Positions 33,829 to 45,503 of a stretch of DNA of 64,000 bases are shown piece after piece. Source of the DNA: Colias croceus. Its lineage: Eukaryota; Arthropoda; Insecta; Lepidoptera; Pieridae. A program made the translations under genes and the position numbers. The stretch's first letter is position 1; each line of letters starts with the position of its first letter. The notes beneath the pieces were generated by a model, which had not been told where the DNA came from, did not search any database, and saw nothing but the letters and a program-made list of their open reading frames with translations. The DNA lies in assembly GCF_905220415.1 (NCBI RefSeq), contig NC_059545.1, forward strand, positions 1,994,001 through 2,058,000, given 5' to 3'.

Positions 33829-34229
33829 ATAGAAAATTTAACACAGAATGGTAAAATACCCATAATAGTGGGCGGTACAAACTATTACATCGAGTCGATT
33901 GTATACAAAATATTAGTTGAAGACATGGATGACACGAATGCTTTACTGTGGGATTGTAGTAGACGCAAAAGAGACTTTGCCGACCAAGATCCTGAAGGAA
34001 GTAAAAAAATGAAAACTGAAACTGATGATGAAGAAATAAAAAATAAACATGATGCAACTAATGATGAAGACAAAAAAGATGTTCAAATCGAAGTAAGCAA
34101 AACAAAGATTCAAGAAGCTGTTGACAATGAAGCGAAATTGACAAGTGAAGAAGTTCATGATATATTAAAAAGTATTGATCCTGTAATGGCTTCGCGATTG
34201 CATCCTAATAATCGACGTAAAGTTTTGAG
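33829..34229 (+). CDS. TRIT1: tRNA isopentenyltransferase (TRIT1-like), internal exon 3
   Basis: Codes about 133 residues. The start IENLTQNGKIPIIVGGTNYY fits the family's PI.VGGT.YYI motif, which helps form the substrate channel. The end SIDPVMASRLHPNNRRKVLR fits the DP..A.R.HPND..R motif that contacts the tRNA. Between them lies a long Lys/Glu/Asp-rich insert (roughly residues 38-100, KKMKTETDDEEIKNKHDATN and on), a variable, probably disordered region in animal members. The acceptor is TTTTGTATCAG before 33829 and the donor is the consensus GTAAGT after 34229, leaving phase 2. The later exons (helical C-terminus and zinc finger) were not recognised downstream. Confidence 0.85.
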
Positions 34230-35065
34230 GTAAGTGGCTCTAAGTTATAACGTCAACTATTTGAAAAACGATCATTGTTAAACTAGTTCATTCAATTGTT
34301 TTATTAGTATTTCAAATAGATAAAAGGTTAAAAGGTTTATACTAAAATTTGATAATAGACGAATCAAAGATGACGCTTGTAAAAAATTATCCTATTAATT
34401 GATTACAAAGTTTCATAATTTGTTAACGATATGTTATCCAGATTTCACAAAACTACATTTTCATTGATTCGTATAAAGTAAGGCTTTCAATACCGCAATA
34501 GGTAGTTAGTTTTTGCACAATAAACCTTAATCTGTGTATTTTTATGTCTCTGACATATTTCACTAGCTATGTTGTTGGCGACGTAAACATGTTCGTACTT
34601 CTTTTGCAAAGTTTTTGTACCACTCAATCGCATAAAAATAAACATCATAAAACGCAAACAAATTCACAAAAATAAACACATACTAATGAGGCGGCAGGCA
34701 ATATGTCATGTCATTATTAACATTTAAATTCAAGATCAAATCGCTTATAACAAATTGTGTAATTAAAAGAATTCATTCAACAAGTCTTATGAATGGATCG
34801 TCGACGACATCTCTCACAAATTATTGTGTATTATGAGCTCTAACGCATTGTAATTAGATCCATGTGTGTTATCTGCTATCTATGTGAACGCCTATTACAC
34901 CACAATTTATCTCGTCGTTGGGTAACCCTTAACATTTCCTGTACGTGAGTCAATAATTCTGGGAAACGGTGTGTAGGTATGAATTTTTTCTTGTATCGAT
35001 AGGGTCGTTCGCAAGAGGAAATGGTAAATCAACTAGCGAGTTAATTCAACTACTTTTTATTCAAA
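34230..35065. other. Intronic or intergenic, no exon recognised
   Basis: AT-rich. It should contain the next TRIT1 intron, but no next exon is visible. Confidence 0.4.
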
Positions 35066-35286
35066 TCTTACTAATATTATAAATGCGAAAGTTTGTGAGG
35101 ATGTGTGTGTGTTTGTTACTCTTTCACGTAAATACTACTGAACCGATTACAATTAAATTTAGCACACATGTAGAAGGTAACTTGTATTAACATATAGGCT
35201 AGGTTTTATCCCGGAAGTCCCACGGGTACGGGAACTATGCAGGTTTTTCTTTGAAAACGCGGGCGAAGCCGCTGGCGGAAAGCTAG
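35066..35286 (+). mobile_element. Helitron-like family C, complete
   Basis: Starts TCTTACTAATATTATAAATG and ends GCTGGCGGAAAGCTAG between host A and T. The body has GTTTGTGAGGATGTGTGTGT, CGGGAACTATGCAGG and the GC-rich hairpin. Confidence 0.8.
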
Positions 35287-36429
35287 TATATTATGTATTA
35301 TGGATTCTTATGAAATTTATTGAATTATGTAATATTTAATCTGGTAACCTCGTTATTGACCTTCCCTATTCGAAGCTACATATTGTTTCAATTAAGTTTA
35401 AAAGGGTGGGAAATAATTAGTGGGATGGCAACTATTTTAATTATCTGTACTGTCGATAGTAGAAAGTCGTGAAAATACAAAGTCGATCGATATTATTACG
35501 TAGTAGGTACTACTTGATAATGTTACCTAAAATTAAGTTTTTCTGTTCTGTATTTCTGTGGCAATAATTAATAATAAATCAATAGATTAAATCTAATGGA
35601 TTTAAAACAAAATGTTAACAAATACTATATTTCACAGGATTATTGTTGGAATTTTAGTAATTTATAATCGTTTCCTATTATATCTTATAAGTTTTATGAT
35701 TTGATTGATTGATTTATAATGTCTCAATTAACGATAATGTCATAAATAATCATTGAACCAACGCTAAAATAACACCAAATAAAGAAAATCGAGAAACGTA
35801 GTCAATATACACTAAACTGAAGATTGGTTGTATCAACTATTTTTAATACAAAATAATGTTATTAGTTTTTAATGTAGTAAAACAGTTAAAATTTACCTTT
35901 TTATCGTCTCGGTGATTTTCAAATACCACTTCTACGTAAATAATTTTCAAAAAGTTTATCTAACTCTCGAAACAACAGAAAGATTTCAAAATGGCGGCTT
36001 CCGAATACATAAAAATGACATTGACATAGACTATTAATTATTGGTAGTCTATGGTTGAAACCTACAATTTTTTTTATATTTTTTTATTGTGAAAACTAAT
36101 TACGTAACTAAAACTTAAAAATACGGCATTTGTTGCGTGATATTTTTTTTTTTTATTGTAACTTAATTTATTCCTTACGTAATTCTTAAATATCTGCAAA
36201 AATTATAGTCTTACATAATTGATAATAAGTATATACAAATATATTTTTATTATCTTATCTGTATTAACAAGGTAATAATTAAATATTTAACATTTTTTTC
36301 TGCTTCAATTGTAGCGTAGTTTTTTAATCTATTGCAAATTTATTTAAATATGTATTCTCTATGTTTGGTGAGCGAGACAGCTATACATATATGTGTAAAG
36401 GTATAATTTTGGCCGTTTATTAGTTTTCC
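35287..36429. other. No gene recognised
   Basis: AT-rich. Contains the empty-site repeat copy (35452-35562) and a 9-bp hairpin near 36027-36055 (CATAGACTA / TAGTCTATG). Confidence 0.45.
35452..35562. repeat. Dispersed repeat, empty copy
   Basis: A copy of 33088-33310 without the MITE. GTTTTTCTGTTCTGTATTTC shows the single CTG target site. It also has a short internal duplication (GTAGTAGGTACTAC). Confidence 0.75.
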
Positions 36430-36700
36430 GTACCGAAATTATAGGATAAAAAAAAACCCTATTACTAAGACTTCGCTGTCTGTCTGTCCGTCCGTTGAAC
36501 AGTGACAGATAGTCATTTGATATTTTCAGAGATGATGTATTTCTGTTGTTGTCATAACAACAAATACCCATAAAAAAATTGAGGTAAAACAACGTTTAGC
36601 AAAATCATAAATTGGATGGGTGAGAAATTGCTCTACAGCTTATTTGTACGGAACCCTTAGTGTCACGAGGCCAACTCCCACTTAACCGATTGAGTGATTA
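36430..36700. repeat. Dispersed lepidopteran repeat
   Basis: CCTATTACTAAGACTTCGCT, then GTCTGTCTGTCCGTCCG, a middle part CAGAGATGATGTATTTCTGT, and TACGGAACCCTTAGTG, in the order I know from an abundant lepidopteran repeat. The class is not assigned. Confidence 0.55.
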
Positions 36701-37341
36701 AATTTGGACAGATTTTTCAAATGTATAAATATTGCATCATTTCGATTCATTAATTTGTGTAGGTCATATGAACTATTCTATGAAAAGTTTATTTATACTA
36801 CTAATGATAAGGGGTCATGTTTGTGTATGTATTCGAAATAAACTTTGGAACTGCTGCGCCGAATATGAAAGGATATAACTTTTCATACATGGAATAACCG
36901 AACAAAAATTAAATATAGCTACGTCACTCTGTTGTAATGTGGTATCTAACTGCTAAAAGATTTAATGTAAGTATAACGTTTTTCATTTGTTCACATGTTA
37001 GATTTACCAGTTAGAACAGCTGAAACATTCTTGATGAAATAATTGTGTAAGCCTCCTCATCATTATAAGTCTTTTTACATTATTAGATAAATTTTATCTG
37101 TTAAAATAAATTATGATATAGAGCAATACGACACATTTCGAGCTTCGTACAAAAAAATAATTACTTAGAACGGTAGTCGAACCGGCGACCTATATCTTTA
37201 ATTAATTAATCTAATATGTGAACTAATGTCCTATAATTGATCATGAGATAGTACCTATCCATTTCATTTATCAAGTAGGTCAGTATCTTCTTAGAAATTA
37301 ACTTTTTTTTAAATCCATAGACTCTACGGAATAAAGTGAAT
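36701..37341. other. No gene recognised
   Basis: AT-rich. 36790-36900 (CTACTAATGATAAGGGGTCA, GAACTGCTGCGCCGAATA) could be a degraded Helitron-like copy, but no ends are found. Confidence 0.35.
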
Positions 37342-38795
37342 CTATAGTCTATGCTGGAATAGCTCTTTTGTCACATATATATAAAGCATGGGAAAATTCT
37401 AAGAATGCTTTAGGGATATTCTGTGACCTTTCTAAGGCTTTTGACTGTGTAGAACATACCACTCTATTACGGAAACTAAATTTTTATGGTATTAAAGGTT
37501 TATCTCAGGACCTCATAGCTTCATATCTTCAGAACAGGGTACAAACCGTTGTTGTTAATGGAGAGAAATCTCGCGGTGCGCCGATTAACATAGGTGTTCC
37601 GCAGGGATCTATCTTAGGACCGTTTTTGTTCTTAGTATATATTAATGACCTACCTTATTATTTGCAGGATATGTGTGAAATAGTACTGTTTGCAGATGAT
37701 ACCTCATTAATATTTAATGTGGACAGACATGACTCAAACGTTGACGAAGTAAACTCTGCTCTTTTACGCATATCCAATTGGTTCACTGCTAATAATTTAT
37801 TATTAAATGCAAAAAAAACAAATTGTGTAGAATTTATCCTTCCAAATGTAAAAAAGGTAAAAAGGGATATTATTTTAAACGGGGAGGTATTATACCCTGT
37901 GGATTCTACTGTTTTTCTTGGATTGACACTAGATGAGAAGTTACAATGGGGGGCCCATGTTGCCGCCACCGCTGCTAAGCTTAGTTCAGCTGCATATGCA
38001 GTTCGAAGAATAAGGCATCTCACCGATGTAGACACGGCTAGATTGGTTTATTTTAGCTACTTTCATAGCATTATGTCCTATGGAATTCTTCTATGGGGCA
38101 GGGCTGCAGATATTGAAACTATATTTATATTACAGAAAAGAGCCATACGCTCTATATATAATTTACGTGCTAGGGACTCACTAAGAGATCTCTTTAAGAA
38201 TACTGGTATCCTCACTGTACCATCACAGTATATATTTAATAATATTTTATATGTACACAAAAACGCAGACTTACACACAAGAGTAGGAGATAGACACTGT
38301 TATGGCACAAGGAACAGAAATAAAATTGAAATGCCATTTTACCGGTTAGCTAAAGTTAAAAATTCATTTATGGGTCAAGGTATACTTTTTTACAACAAAA
38401 TTCCTCATAGTATTAAAGAGTTTAGTAGTGCTAAATTTAAGAATTATGTAAAAAACGTCTTAGTTCAGAGAGCCTATTACAGCATTAAGGAATATATGGA
38501 AGATAAAAACCCATGGAGGGTTGTCGCGTGAGAACCGCAGGACAGTTCTTTGGCATATTATGATAATATATACGTACGGTTACTTACATATTTTGTAAAA
38601 TTAAATTGTAATACTGAAATGATTTAAAAGAGCAACTATGGAGTTTCTTGCCGATTCTTCTCCATAGATACTGCTTTCCGAATCGGTGGTAAATGATAAA
38701 AATATGTATTGACGTTTCAAAAGTGCTTCTCGAAGAAGTCTAATTGAATAAATAAATGTTTGAGTTTGAGTTTGAGTTTATGGCATAGACTATAG
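37342..38795 (+). mobile_element. 5'-truncated Jockey-like LINE with open RT C-terminal half
   Basis: The element begins inside the RT domain near 37353 and ends with a GAGTTT repeat tail (38760-38779). Its 3' UTR (38532-38759) is shared with the fragments at 23704-23935 and 26856-27004. The insertion is bracketed by a 13-bp inverted repeat, CTATAGTCTATGC (37342-37354) and GCATAGACTATAG (38783-38795), and also by a direct CATAGACT (37316-37323 and 38784-38791), which may be the target duplication. Confidence 0.85.
37353..38531 (+). pseudogene. Reverse transcriptase, 3' portion of LINE ORF2 (5'-truncated, uninterrupted)
   Basis: Open from 37335, with element homology from about 37353, to the stop at 38529-38531. 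No start codon belongs to it; TTG 37368 is only the first near-cognate codon. Motif A is IFCDLSKAFDCVEH with a catalytic Asp, motif B GVPQGSILGPFLFLVYINDL, motif C LFADDTSLIF with the two catalytic Asp, and the thumb motif FLGLTLDEKLQWGAHV. The SYGILLWG, QKRAIRSIYNL and C-terminal FYNKIPHSIKEF segments place it in the Jockey group. Finger region and endonuclease are missing. The lack of stops suggests a recent insertion, but the fragment cannot support its own transposition. Confidence 0.9.
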
Positions 38796-40570
38796 AGTAT
38801 CAAAAACTAATTCTTGTACACTGGGTTGTCATTTAAAATAATAATTATTGTTATACAAAAATTCATAATGGTGTTAAACTACTAACATATATACGTCGGC
38901 AAACCGGGACGACTCACTTAACTACTAGGTATTTAATGAGCTATTTAACACTTTATTTAAGCATTTGACGTCACCAAGGCGAATATTAAACGTCTTATAG
39001 CAACAGAACTATTGGTCCACGTGATTAACATAAACATCGTTTTGAAGGCCAACTGACATGATGACATAAAACATCGACCAGCGAGCAAGACCCCTCTGTT
39101 GTAGCGGCAGTACGTCGATAATGGACTTGTAAGGGAAATCGTTCGGAGGCGGGGGGTCAACGTGGACTGGGCGCCGCGACTTCCGCGGGTCTTTGACCGT
39201 GGTGAAGGATTTCGTAGTTTGCTAGTGTGCGCAATTCGACCTTGGCTTTACTATTCGATAGGGTGGACACGTATTTCGCTAGCTTTGGACGAATATTTTA
39301 TTTAATAGAACCGAATTTGACGAATTGTAGAGGCTAAATTGACTTGTGAAGTTATATAAGTTATCGGATATTGCGTTTGTAAACAACAGCTTATCAGCTT
39401 GCGTTAAATGAGTACTAATGTTTTATTGTTTTGTTAATGAGGTCAAATTGAGGAAAATATTTGATTAATGACGGAATTAATGAGGCTGTATTGTTCGCAA
39501 TGTGTTCAAATACTTCAAATACATTTTCATCTCTTTTATAAGCATGCTTATGATTTTTGACAATATGTATTTCTTCTTTCCTTATTCCTTGACGCAACTC
39601 ACGTCCATAAATTCGTTATCTAATGGGAATCAATTGTGCTTTTTATAAACCACCATTAGTGACTCATTTCTATTATACTCGATCACACAAAAATGCCTAT
39701 CATAATTATTTCATTGAACTTTTGCCATTGTATAGATATTTTATTTTGTAACGCAAATATTGTGTCTTGTTAAATTTGCTATTTACGAATAACAGAGCCA
39801 ACATGCTATTCATTGCATAACCATCCTTATTCTAGATATTGGCATAAATCTTTTGTTTTTTTTTTTTATTATGAGTTGCGATTCCACTCATTACTGCAAT
39901 TTGCAACTCAGCGCTTGTATTTATTCTACTTCACTAATTTCGTTTTAATCGCTTTTAATGCTATAAATTACAGAAAATCCCCGATTCGTCTATCTCATGG
40001 TCACCACCATGATATCACAAACGTGGCCCCTTTGATAAACTCCGAATTATTTATCGTAACACACGCACACTCGCGAAACGTCTATGTGTGCGTGTTACGT
40101 GTAAATGGTCATATTACAATTTGTGAATATTTTTGACGTGTTTTCCCTTATGTTGGGGCCTCTTTGACAAATTAAAGAGGATGTAGGATGCTTATAATTG
40201 ATATGGGTTAATGGAACATGTGGTTATATTGGCTTAAATATTTGGTAATAATTTATTTCAATGAACACGTTTGTCAAATATTTGGTCAGACTTAAGTGTG
40301 GGTTAAGTATGTGCAGACGGTCAAGGTGACATTGAAGAACAAAAGAGACATTTTTGCAAAATTAATTTATCCTTCTCGGTTCAGGTGTTACAGACACGGT
40401 CCTTCAGTACTAACTGCTAGTTTGATTGCTATTTTTTTCATTTTGAATTTAATTTTTAATTTTGTTTAACTACTTTAGTACAATAAAGTATTCTAAGCTT
40501 TAATTCAGAACGTTTCAGTTATAAGATTTAACACTATGCTTTTGCTATTTTTGTATAGACTTTAATTTAT
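38796..40570. other. No gene recognised; one GC-richer island
   Basis: 38957-39300 is GC-richer than its surroundings, with TGACGTCA (38967-38974), CACGTG-like sites and GAGGCGGGGGGTCAACGTGG. It could be a promoter or 5' exon, but no open frame there is convincing. The 107-codon frame at 39813-40136 starts at a non-ATG codon and is T-rich; it is probably chance. Confidence 0.35.
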
Positions 40571-40757
40571 ATCTTACCGCCCGCAGCTTCGCCCGCTTTG
40601 TCTAAAACCTAATAATTTATATATTAAAACCTTCCTCTTGAATCACTCTATCTATTAAAAAAAATCGCATAAAAATCCGTTACGTAGTTTGAAAGATTTA
40701 AGCATACAAAGGGACATAGGGACAGAGAAAGCGACTTTGTTTTATACTATGTAGTGA
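40571..40757 (-). mobile_element. Helitron-like family D
   Basis: On the minus strand it starts TCACTACATAGTATAAAACA and ends with the GCGGGCGAAGCTGCGGGCGG hairpin and GTAAG. The final CTAG is changed (ATCTTACC on the + strand). The body has ATGTCCCTTTGTATGCTTAA. Confidence 0.75.
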
Positions 40758-41971
40758 TGATACGTGTATTCCCCCTCAAATATCCACATGATATTCCCAC
40801 CCATAAGAAACCCCTAAAAACTTATTGTAATTCGATTAATTCCTATCCGATATGGCCGCCATGTTCCCCGATTCGTGCCAAAAGAAATTTCGAGACTGAT
40901 TTTTATAGTGTTCCAGGAAGCGGCGCCGATGTGATACATCATTTTCTCAAGTTTTTCAACTAGACACTTGCCCTGGTTTTGTGTGGCATTATAATATAGA
41001 TAATGTAGACTGTGATATAATATCATATAGCTTTGCACTGGTGAAAGAATTTTGCAAATTGGTTAATTTTTGGATAAAACAGTGCTAACTTTACTTCGAC
41101 GTACAGAAATAAAGATAATCGAGGTTTATAAGTATTTGATGCGTTTGAACGCTAATAAGTCGAAATAGATTTGTATGATATTGGTTTTTTTCTTCATAAA
41201 TACTGGAATACAAAATGTGTATCTTCTTTATATTGTAATTACTTACCAAGCAACCCGCGGCTTTAAGTTAATTTTATTAATTTCTGTGAACAATAATTTT
41301 TTTAACATGAACATGTGACCCAAAAGCAATTACCCAATAGCGGAAAGGAACTTAAATAATTCGATTATGAGTCATGGAGCACAGATAGTTACCGAACTGG
41401 GTCAGTCTATGGGGTTCCTTATTTCCGCCAGTTGCTAGGCCCTAAGTGGATCAAGGCTTGTCTTTGCTTTAGGGCTGTCAATAGTGAGTTTTTATATTAT
41501 ATTTTTTGGTAAAAAAAATTGAGGATAAAAATGTAGATAATGATTGAGTAAAGTTTTGATTTGGTAAAATGTATTTCCAATTAAATTGCCTATACTTGTA
41601 ATAAAGTATATTTATTGAACAGTAAATTTATACGTTCAAACATATGATTAGGTAAAATAAAAGTTATACTTACTTACTACATTTAAATGTCAAAGAATAT
41701 TAAATGTATGTTTTATACCGATAAAATGAGTATTTACTTGTAAGTACCTACTACCTACCGAGTAAATTGTTCGCAGTGGCAACCCTGTAGAAGTGTTCCG
41801 GCCATCTCCATGTAAATATCCACTATAGTTTATGTATTCATAGTAATAAGGCAACAAATTTATTGCGCTGGCTCATATTTTTCATTATGTATTATTTAGC
41901 AGTTAAATAGGAGTGACCTTGTGATTCAGTGGTGAATGGTAGTAGGTTCGAATCCTTGAAATTGTCTTGAT
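40758..41971. other. No gene recognised; tRNA-like phrase near 41940
   Basis: AT-rich. At 41925-41958 GATTCAGTGGTGAATGG followed by GGTTCGAATCC looks like an A-box/B-box pair of a degraded tRNA-derived SINE; no cloverleaf tRNA is supported. Confidence 0.35.
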
Positions 41972-42070
41972 ACACCTACTTATATTAAAAAACTGAATAG
42001 TTTGTTTGTTTGTACGCGCAAATCTCAGGAACAACTGGTTTGAATTGAATAATTATTTTTGTGTTTAAGA
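41972..42070 (+). mobile_element. Helitron-like family A, 5' fragment
   Basis: CTTATATTAAAAAACTGAAT, AGTTTGTTTGTTTGTACGCG and CAAATCTCAGGAACAACTGG match the 5' half of family A, with many changes and no 3' end. Confidence 0.5.
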
Positions 42071-42102
42071 GCGCTTATTCAATTTAACGCAAGTCAAAAT
42101 CT

Positions 42103-42128
42103 CCGCGATCTATTACGATAGATCGCGG
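42103..42128. repeat. 11-bp GC-rich perfect hairpin with TACG loop
   Basis: CCGCGATCTAT (42103-42113) and ATAGATCGCGG (42118-42128) are exact complements around a 4-nt loop. It lies in a GC-rich patch (42090-42240) of unknown origin in AT-rich DNA. Confidence 0.85.
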
Positions 42129-43056
42129 CTTGCGCTATCCTTTTACTATGAACAGCATAGGTCCACAGGAGAGCGCCGAGCAACATGTCCTCTCTCTGGG
42201 AAGGCTCGCTGCCGACTGATTTTAATCGGGTCGCGCGCAGTGTTTTATAGTACTTTAAAAAAAATTGTAGAAAAATAATAGAGGTACCTTAGTTGATTTT
42301 TTAAATTTTATCTTATAAGTAATACGTTCTTTTATTGCAATATGTATAAATTATATTCAACTAAGTCAAATATCTTGGTGAAAATAATCATTTTGTCGAG
42401 TATAATTTCTAAAAAAATTCACATTGTTCGGATTTTAATTTCGTAAGTTAGGAGTCCAAATTAAAAAAATCTTTTAACTAACTATTTTAATAAGGATTTT
42501 TGCAGTTAGTTAAAAAAATGTGTGTTAAATCTGTCAGCAATTTCAGATATTTTTAGCTTCGAAATTGACACTAAAAGTGAAATCAAGTAATCATCGGCTC
42601 AGTTATCTTGATGGTATTCACAAATACTGTATTAATTGAAAAAAACTCTTAACTAACTATATAGACAATAAAATTCCCTAAAATTATTAGTAATTCATAT
42701 GTTTGTAAGATAAGTGGTTGATGGACAATCTGGTTTGAAAAATCACATATTTGAGCCAAACAGCGCACGGACCGCGTACACGGCCTTAATAGTTTGAGTG
42801 AAGTAGAACAGCTATGATATTAAAAATCTATATTATATAAGTATCTATACGTAGGTATATAATACATAATACATATATCAGCAAGAAAGGAAGCTTTTTG
42901 AGTCACCATTAAACCGGAAACAATAAAACTTTTATAGTAGACAAGTTCAAGTGTAAACCGAATAATTAAATTATTATCGTACTATCTAGCCATTTGTATT
43001 CAAATATAAGGAATCTAACCTCGCTCCACGATGTCTTCAATTTTATTAGTTACCAA
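42129..43056. other. No gene recognised
   Basis: After the GC-rich patch the sequence is AT-rich without recognisable features. Confidence 0.45.
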
Positions 43057-43208
43057 CTCACGCCCGCGGCTTCGCCCGCGTTTTCAAGTTACCCTCTATG
43101 TATGCGCCCAAATTAATGAAAATCGGTTCAGCGGTTTTTAGCGTGAAAGAGTAACAAACATACATACATACATACTCGCAAACTTTCACATTTATAATAT
43201 AAGTAGGA
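43057..43208 (-). mobile_element. Helitron-like family C, internally deleted
   Basis: CGCCCGCGGCTTCGCCCGCG at the 3' end, then a deletion, then the 5' half with GTGAAAGAGTAACAAACATA, a CATA-repeat tract, and ATTTATAATATAAGTAGGA (the reverse of the TCCTACT start). Confidence 0.7.
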
Positions 43209-45348
43209 TTTTTTATATGTATTTCGAAAAGTTATAGGATTCATTCCTTTAATTCTTATGAGAATTTTATTAAATAGTACTTCTCACAAGACAAATTAAA
43301 CTTGTTCTATCGATAACAAACACATCCTTAACACCTAAATCACTGAAGATATAGACAGGATAAGAAAAAAACATAAGTGTAATTATAAAGATCTCACAAA
43401 AAACAGTACTGAATCTTGTTACAATTTTCCCATAATTAGCATCGTTATTAACGACATAATGTTATAAACAAACGTTTAATAAGAATTTTAGAGCTCCAGC
43501 CAACATCCGACTGTGTGAACATCCGCTAATATAAAGCTGTATACATAATAATAAACAACGACTGTTGCGTTCAGCGAAACAGCCGCACATTTGAGACACA
43601 ATACAATGGAACTAATAAATTGTAAGTCTTAGTATCGAATGCGACGGGATAACGCTAGGTAACGTTCGGTGGATGTCGTGAGATGATGTGTATACAGCAT
43701 CGCTCGAATGATCATATGGCACGAGATGACGTCACTTCGGCAATAAGGAAGCCGGGTAATTGTGCGAACAGAAAGGGCGGTCTTTGTACCATAACGAGGT
43801 ATAAGTTGGTCCAGTTAAAGCTTAGGTCTAAGATGCTGTGACTAGATTTTATTTAAACAATTGTCATTTTATTATTTGAAGGGGTGAACAAAAATAAAAC
43901 CACAAGATTTCTAAATTATAACGGAGTATATTTTACACACAGAACAAATTGCCAGTCAAAACGACTTTTGACAGCAAAAAAACAGTCAAAATGTTTTCAA
44001 TTTTGAACTCAGTGCATGCCTATAGGGAATTGGTAATTAGTAAAAAATTCCACTGACTTTTCCCTTGTGTCATATGTCTTACAAATCCTTGTGTTTTTAC
44101 TGATGCTTAATAATTAATATATTTCCCGGGTTTTCTAAAAGTATGCTTACTGTAGCATAATAATCTAAGGATGGTTAATATCATTAAAACAAGTTGTTCT
44201 CGTAATGAAAACCAAACTTGTTGGATAATTAAATAAATATCCAATTAAATATGCTTATTCGTGTGACCATAGGACGCTATTTGTTAATGACCCCAAGGTT
44301 GGTACAAATTTTAAAGTACGGTCTGCAGACAAAGTAAATATTAAAACTTATATGATATAATTGTTTTTATCTGTCTGGTTTACAATAACTGGATTTGCTA
44401 ATTTACTTTTTTATTATTTCTACTTAATTAATAATACTGCTAAATTGAACTAAAATTGTTTGAATGCACTCATGTCATATCTGGAACCTTAGATTACAAT
44501 CGGGAAGAATTTTTCGCATCTCTTAAATGGTTTTGTTCTTTTTACCCTTTCCTGATCTTCAGCTTTTACCAATTTTTAAGGAAGATAGGAGATGGATGGT
44601 AGAGTATTTTAAATCATAATAGCTTTTAAAACAAACCTTACTTAGAAATAAATATTTTTACATAATATATAATATACATATTTTAAACATATTTATTTTT
44701 TAATTTTGCCTTTACCTTTCGTATCGATGTATTAAAATATTTTTTTCGTACTTTATTTGCTGACGCTACCTCCCTTGCCCTTCACCACTATTTGATTAGT
44801 ATCACTAATGGTGTTAATATAGCCCGGTGAGGCAACGGTCGCGGGGTGTCAAGTGCCTCGCATGCTAATCGCTTACAAATTGTATTGTTAAAATCATTGT
44901 AAGTATGTACATTTGTTAGGCCTAGTCCGCACTACAGCTAAATCGTCGCCTTTTTTAACCGAGTACTGTTTTGATTCAAGCAAATGATATAAGACAAGCG
45001 GACTATTCGCGACTGATTTCAAACCCGCGAATAGTTAAACAATATCCTATCTAAAACCAAGAGAAATTGAATTATGTTTTACTTCACATTTTCTAAAACT
45101 CAAAACTTTAATGAGGTAAATTCTAAAGCCAATAATGTGGACAGCTGGACAATTATTCGCAGTATGTAGGAAAGTCGATAGTTGGTGGCTGGATGGCACG
45201 TGTAATGGCTGTCTCAACTTAGTTTTAAAAATTAAACATAATATTATTAAACTTACTGACCTGGTTGTTCTATTAAACTCTTCTTTATAGAGCTCTAGAA
45301 ATAAAATAAAACAAGGATATATGTTTATTATTTATTACAAATTTCAAT
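43209..45348. other. No gene recognised
   Basis: Mostly AT-rich. 43620-43790 is GC-richer with TGACGTCA near 43728 and could be regulatory or exonic. No frame is convincing. Confidence 0.35.
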
Positions 45349-45503
45349 TTATGATTTGTTTATGTAATGTTTAAAAGTCGCTTCTTGCCTTGGCTCCATA
45401 ATGAAATATAAAATCCTACATTCATTTAGCTGAAAGCGGTTAGGCTGATCTTCTAATTGTGTCTTCAACACAGGATTATAATTCATCTTCTTCATATCCA
45501 AAC
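45349..45503 (-). CDS. Candidate terminal exon of an unidentified host gene
   Basis: On the minus strand a TATATTTCAG acceptor precedes 45503. After two bases of a split codon, 50 codons follow (LDMKKMNYNPVLKTQLEDQP, then NRFQLNECRILYFIMEPRQE and ATFKHYINKS) to a stop at 45349-45351. Within about 20 bases two overlapping AATAAA signals follow (near 45325-45335), as expected for a short 3' UTR. Residue use looks protein-like and is not low in complexity. The product is not recognised, and upstream exons to the right were not identified. It could be chance, since 50 codons is short. Confidence 0.35.

Noticed and set aside
33791..34158. Minus-strand frames opposite the second TRIT1 exon
   Set aside because: Shadow frames of a Lys/Glu-rich coding exon; they read Phe/Ile/Ser-rich as expected from the complement.
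37658..38278. Minus-strand frames of 125 and 66 codons
   Set aside because: Shadows of the open LINE RT frame on the + strand.
39813..40136. A 107-codon + frame
   Set aside because: Non-ATG start, T-run-encoded Phe stretch, no splice signals, no recognisable motif.
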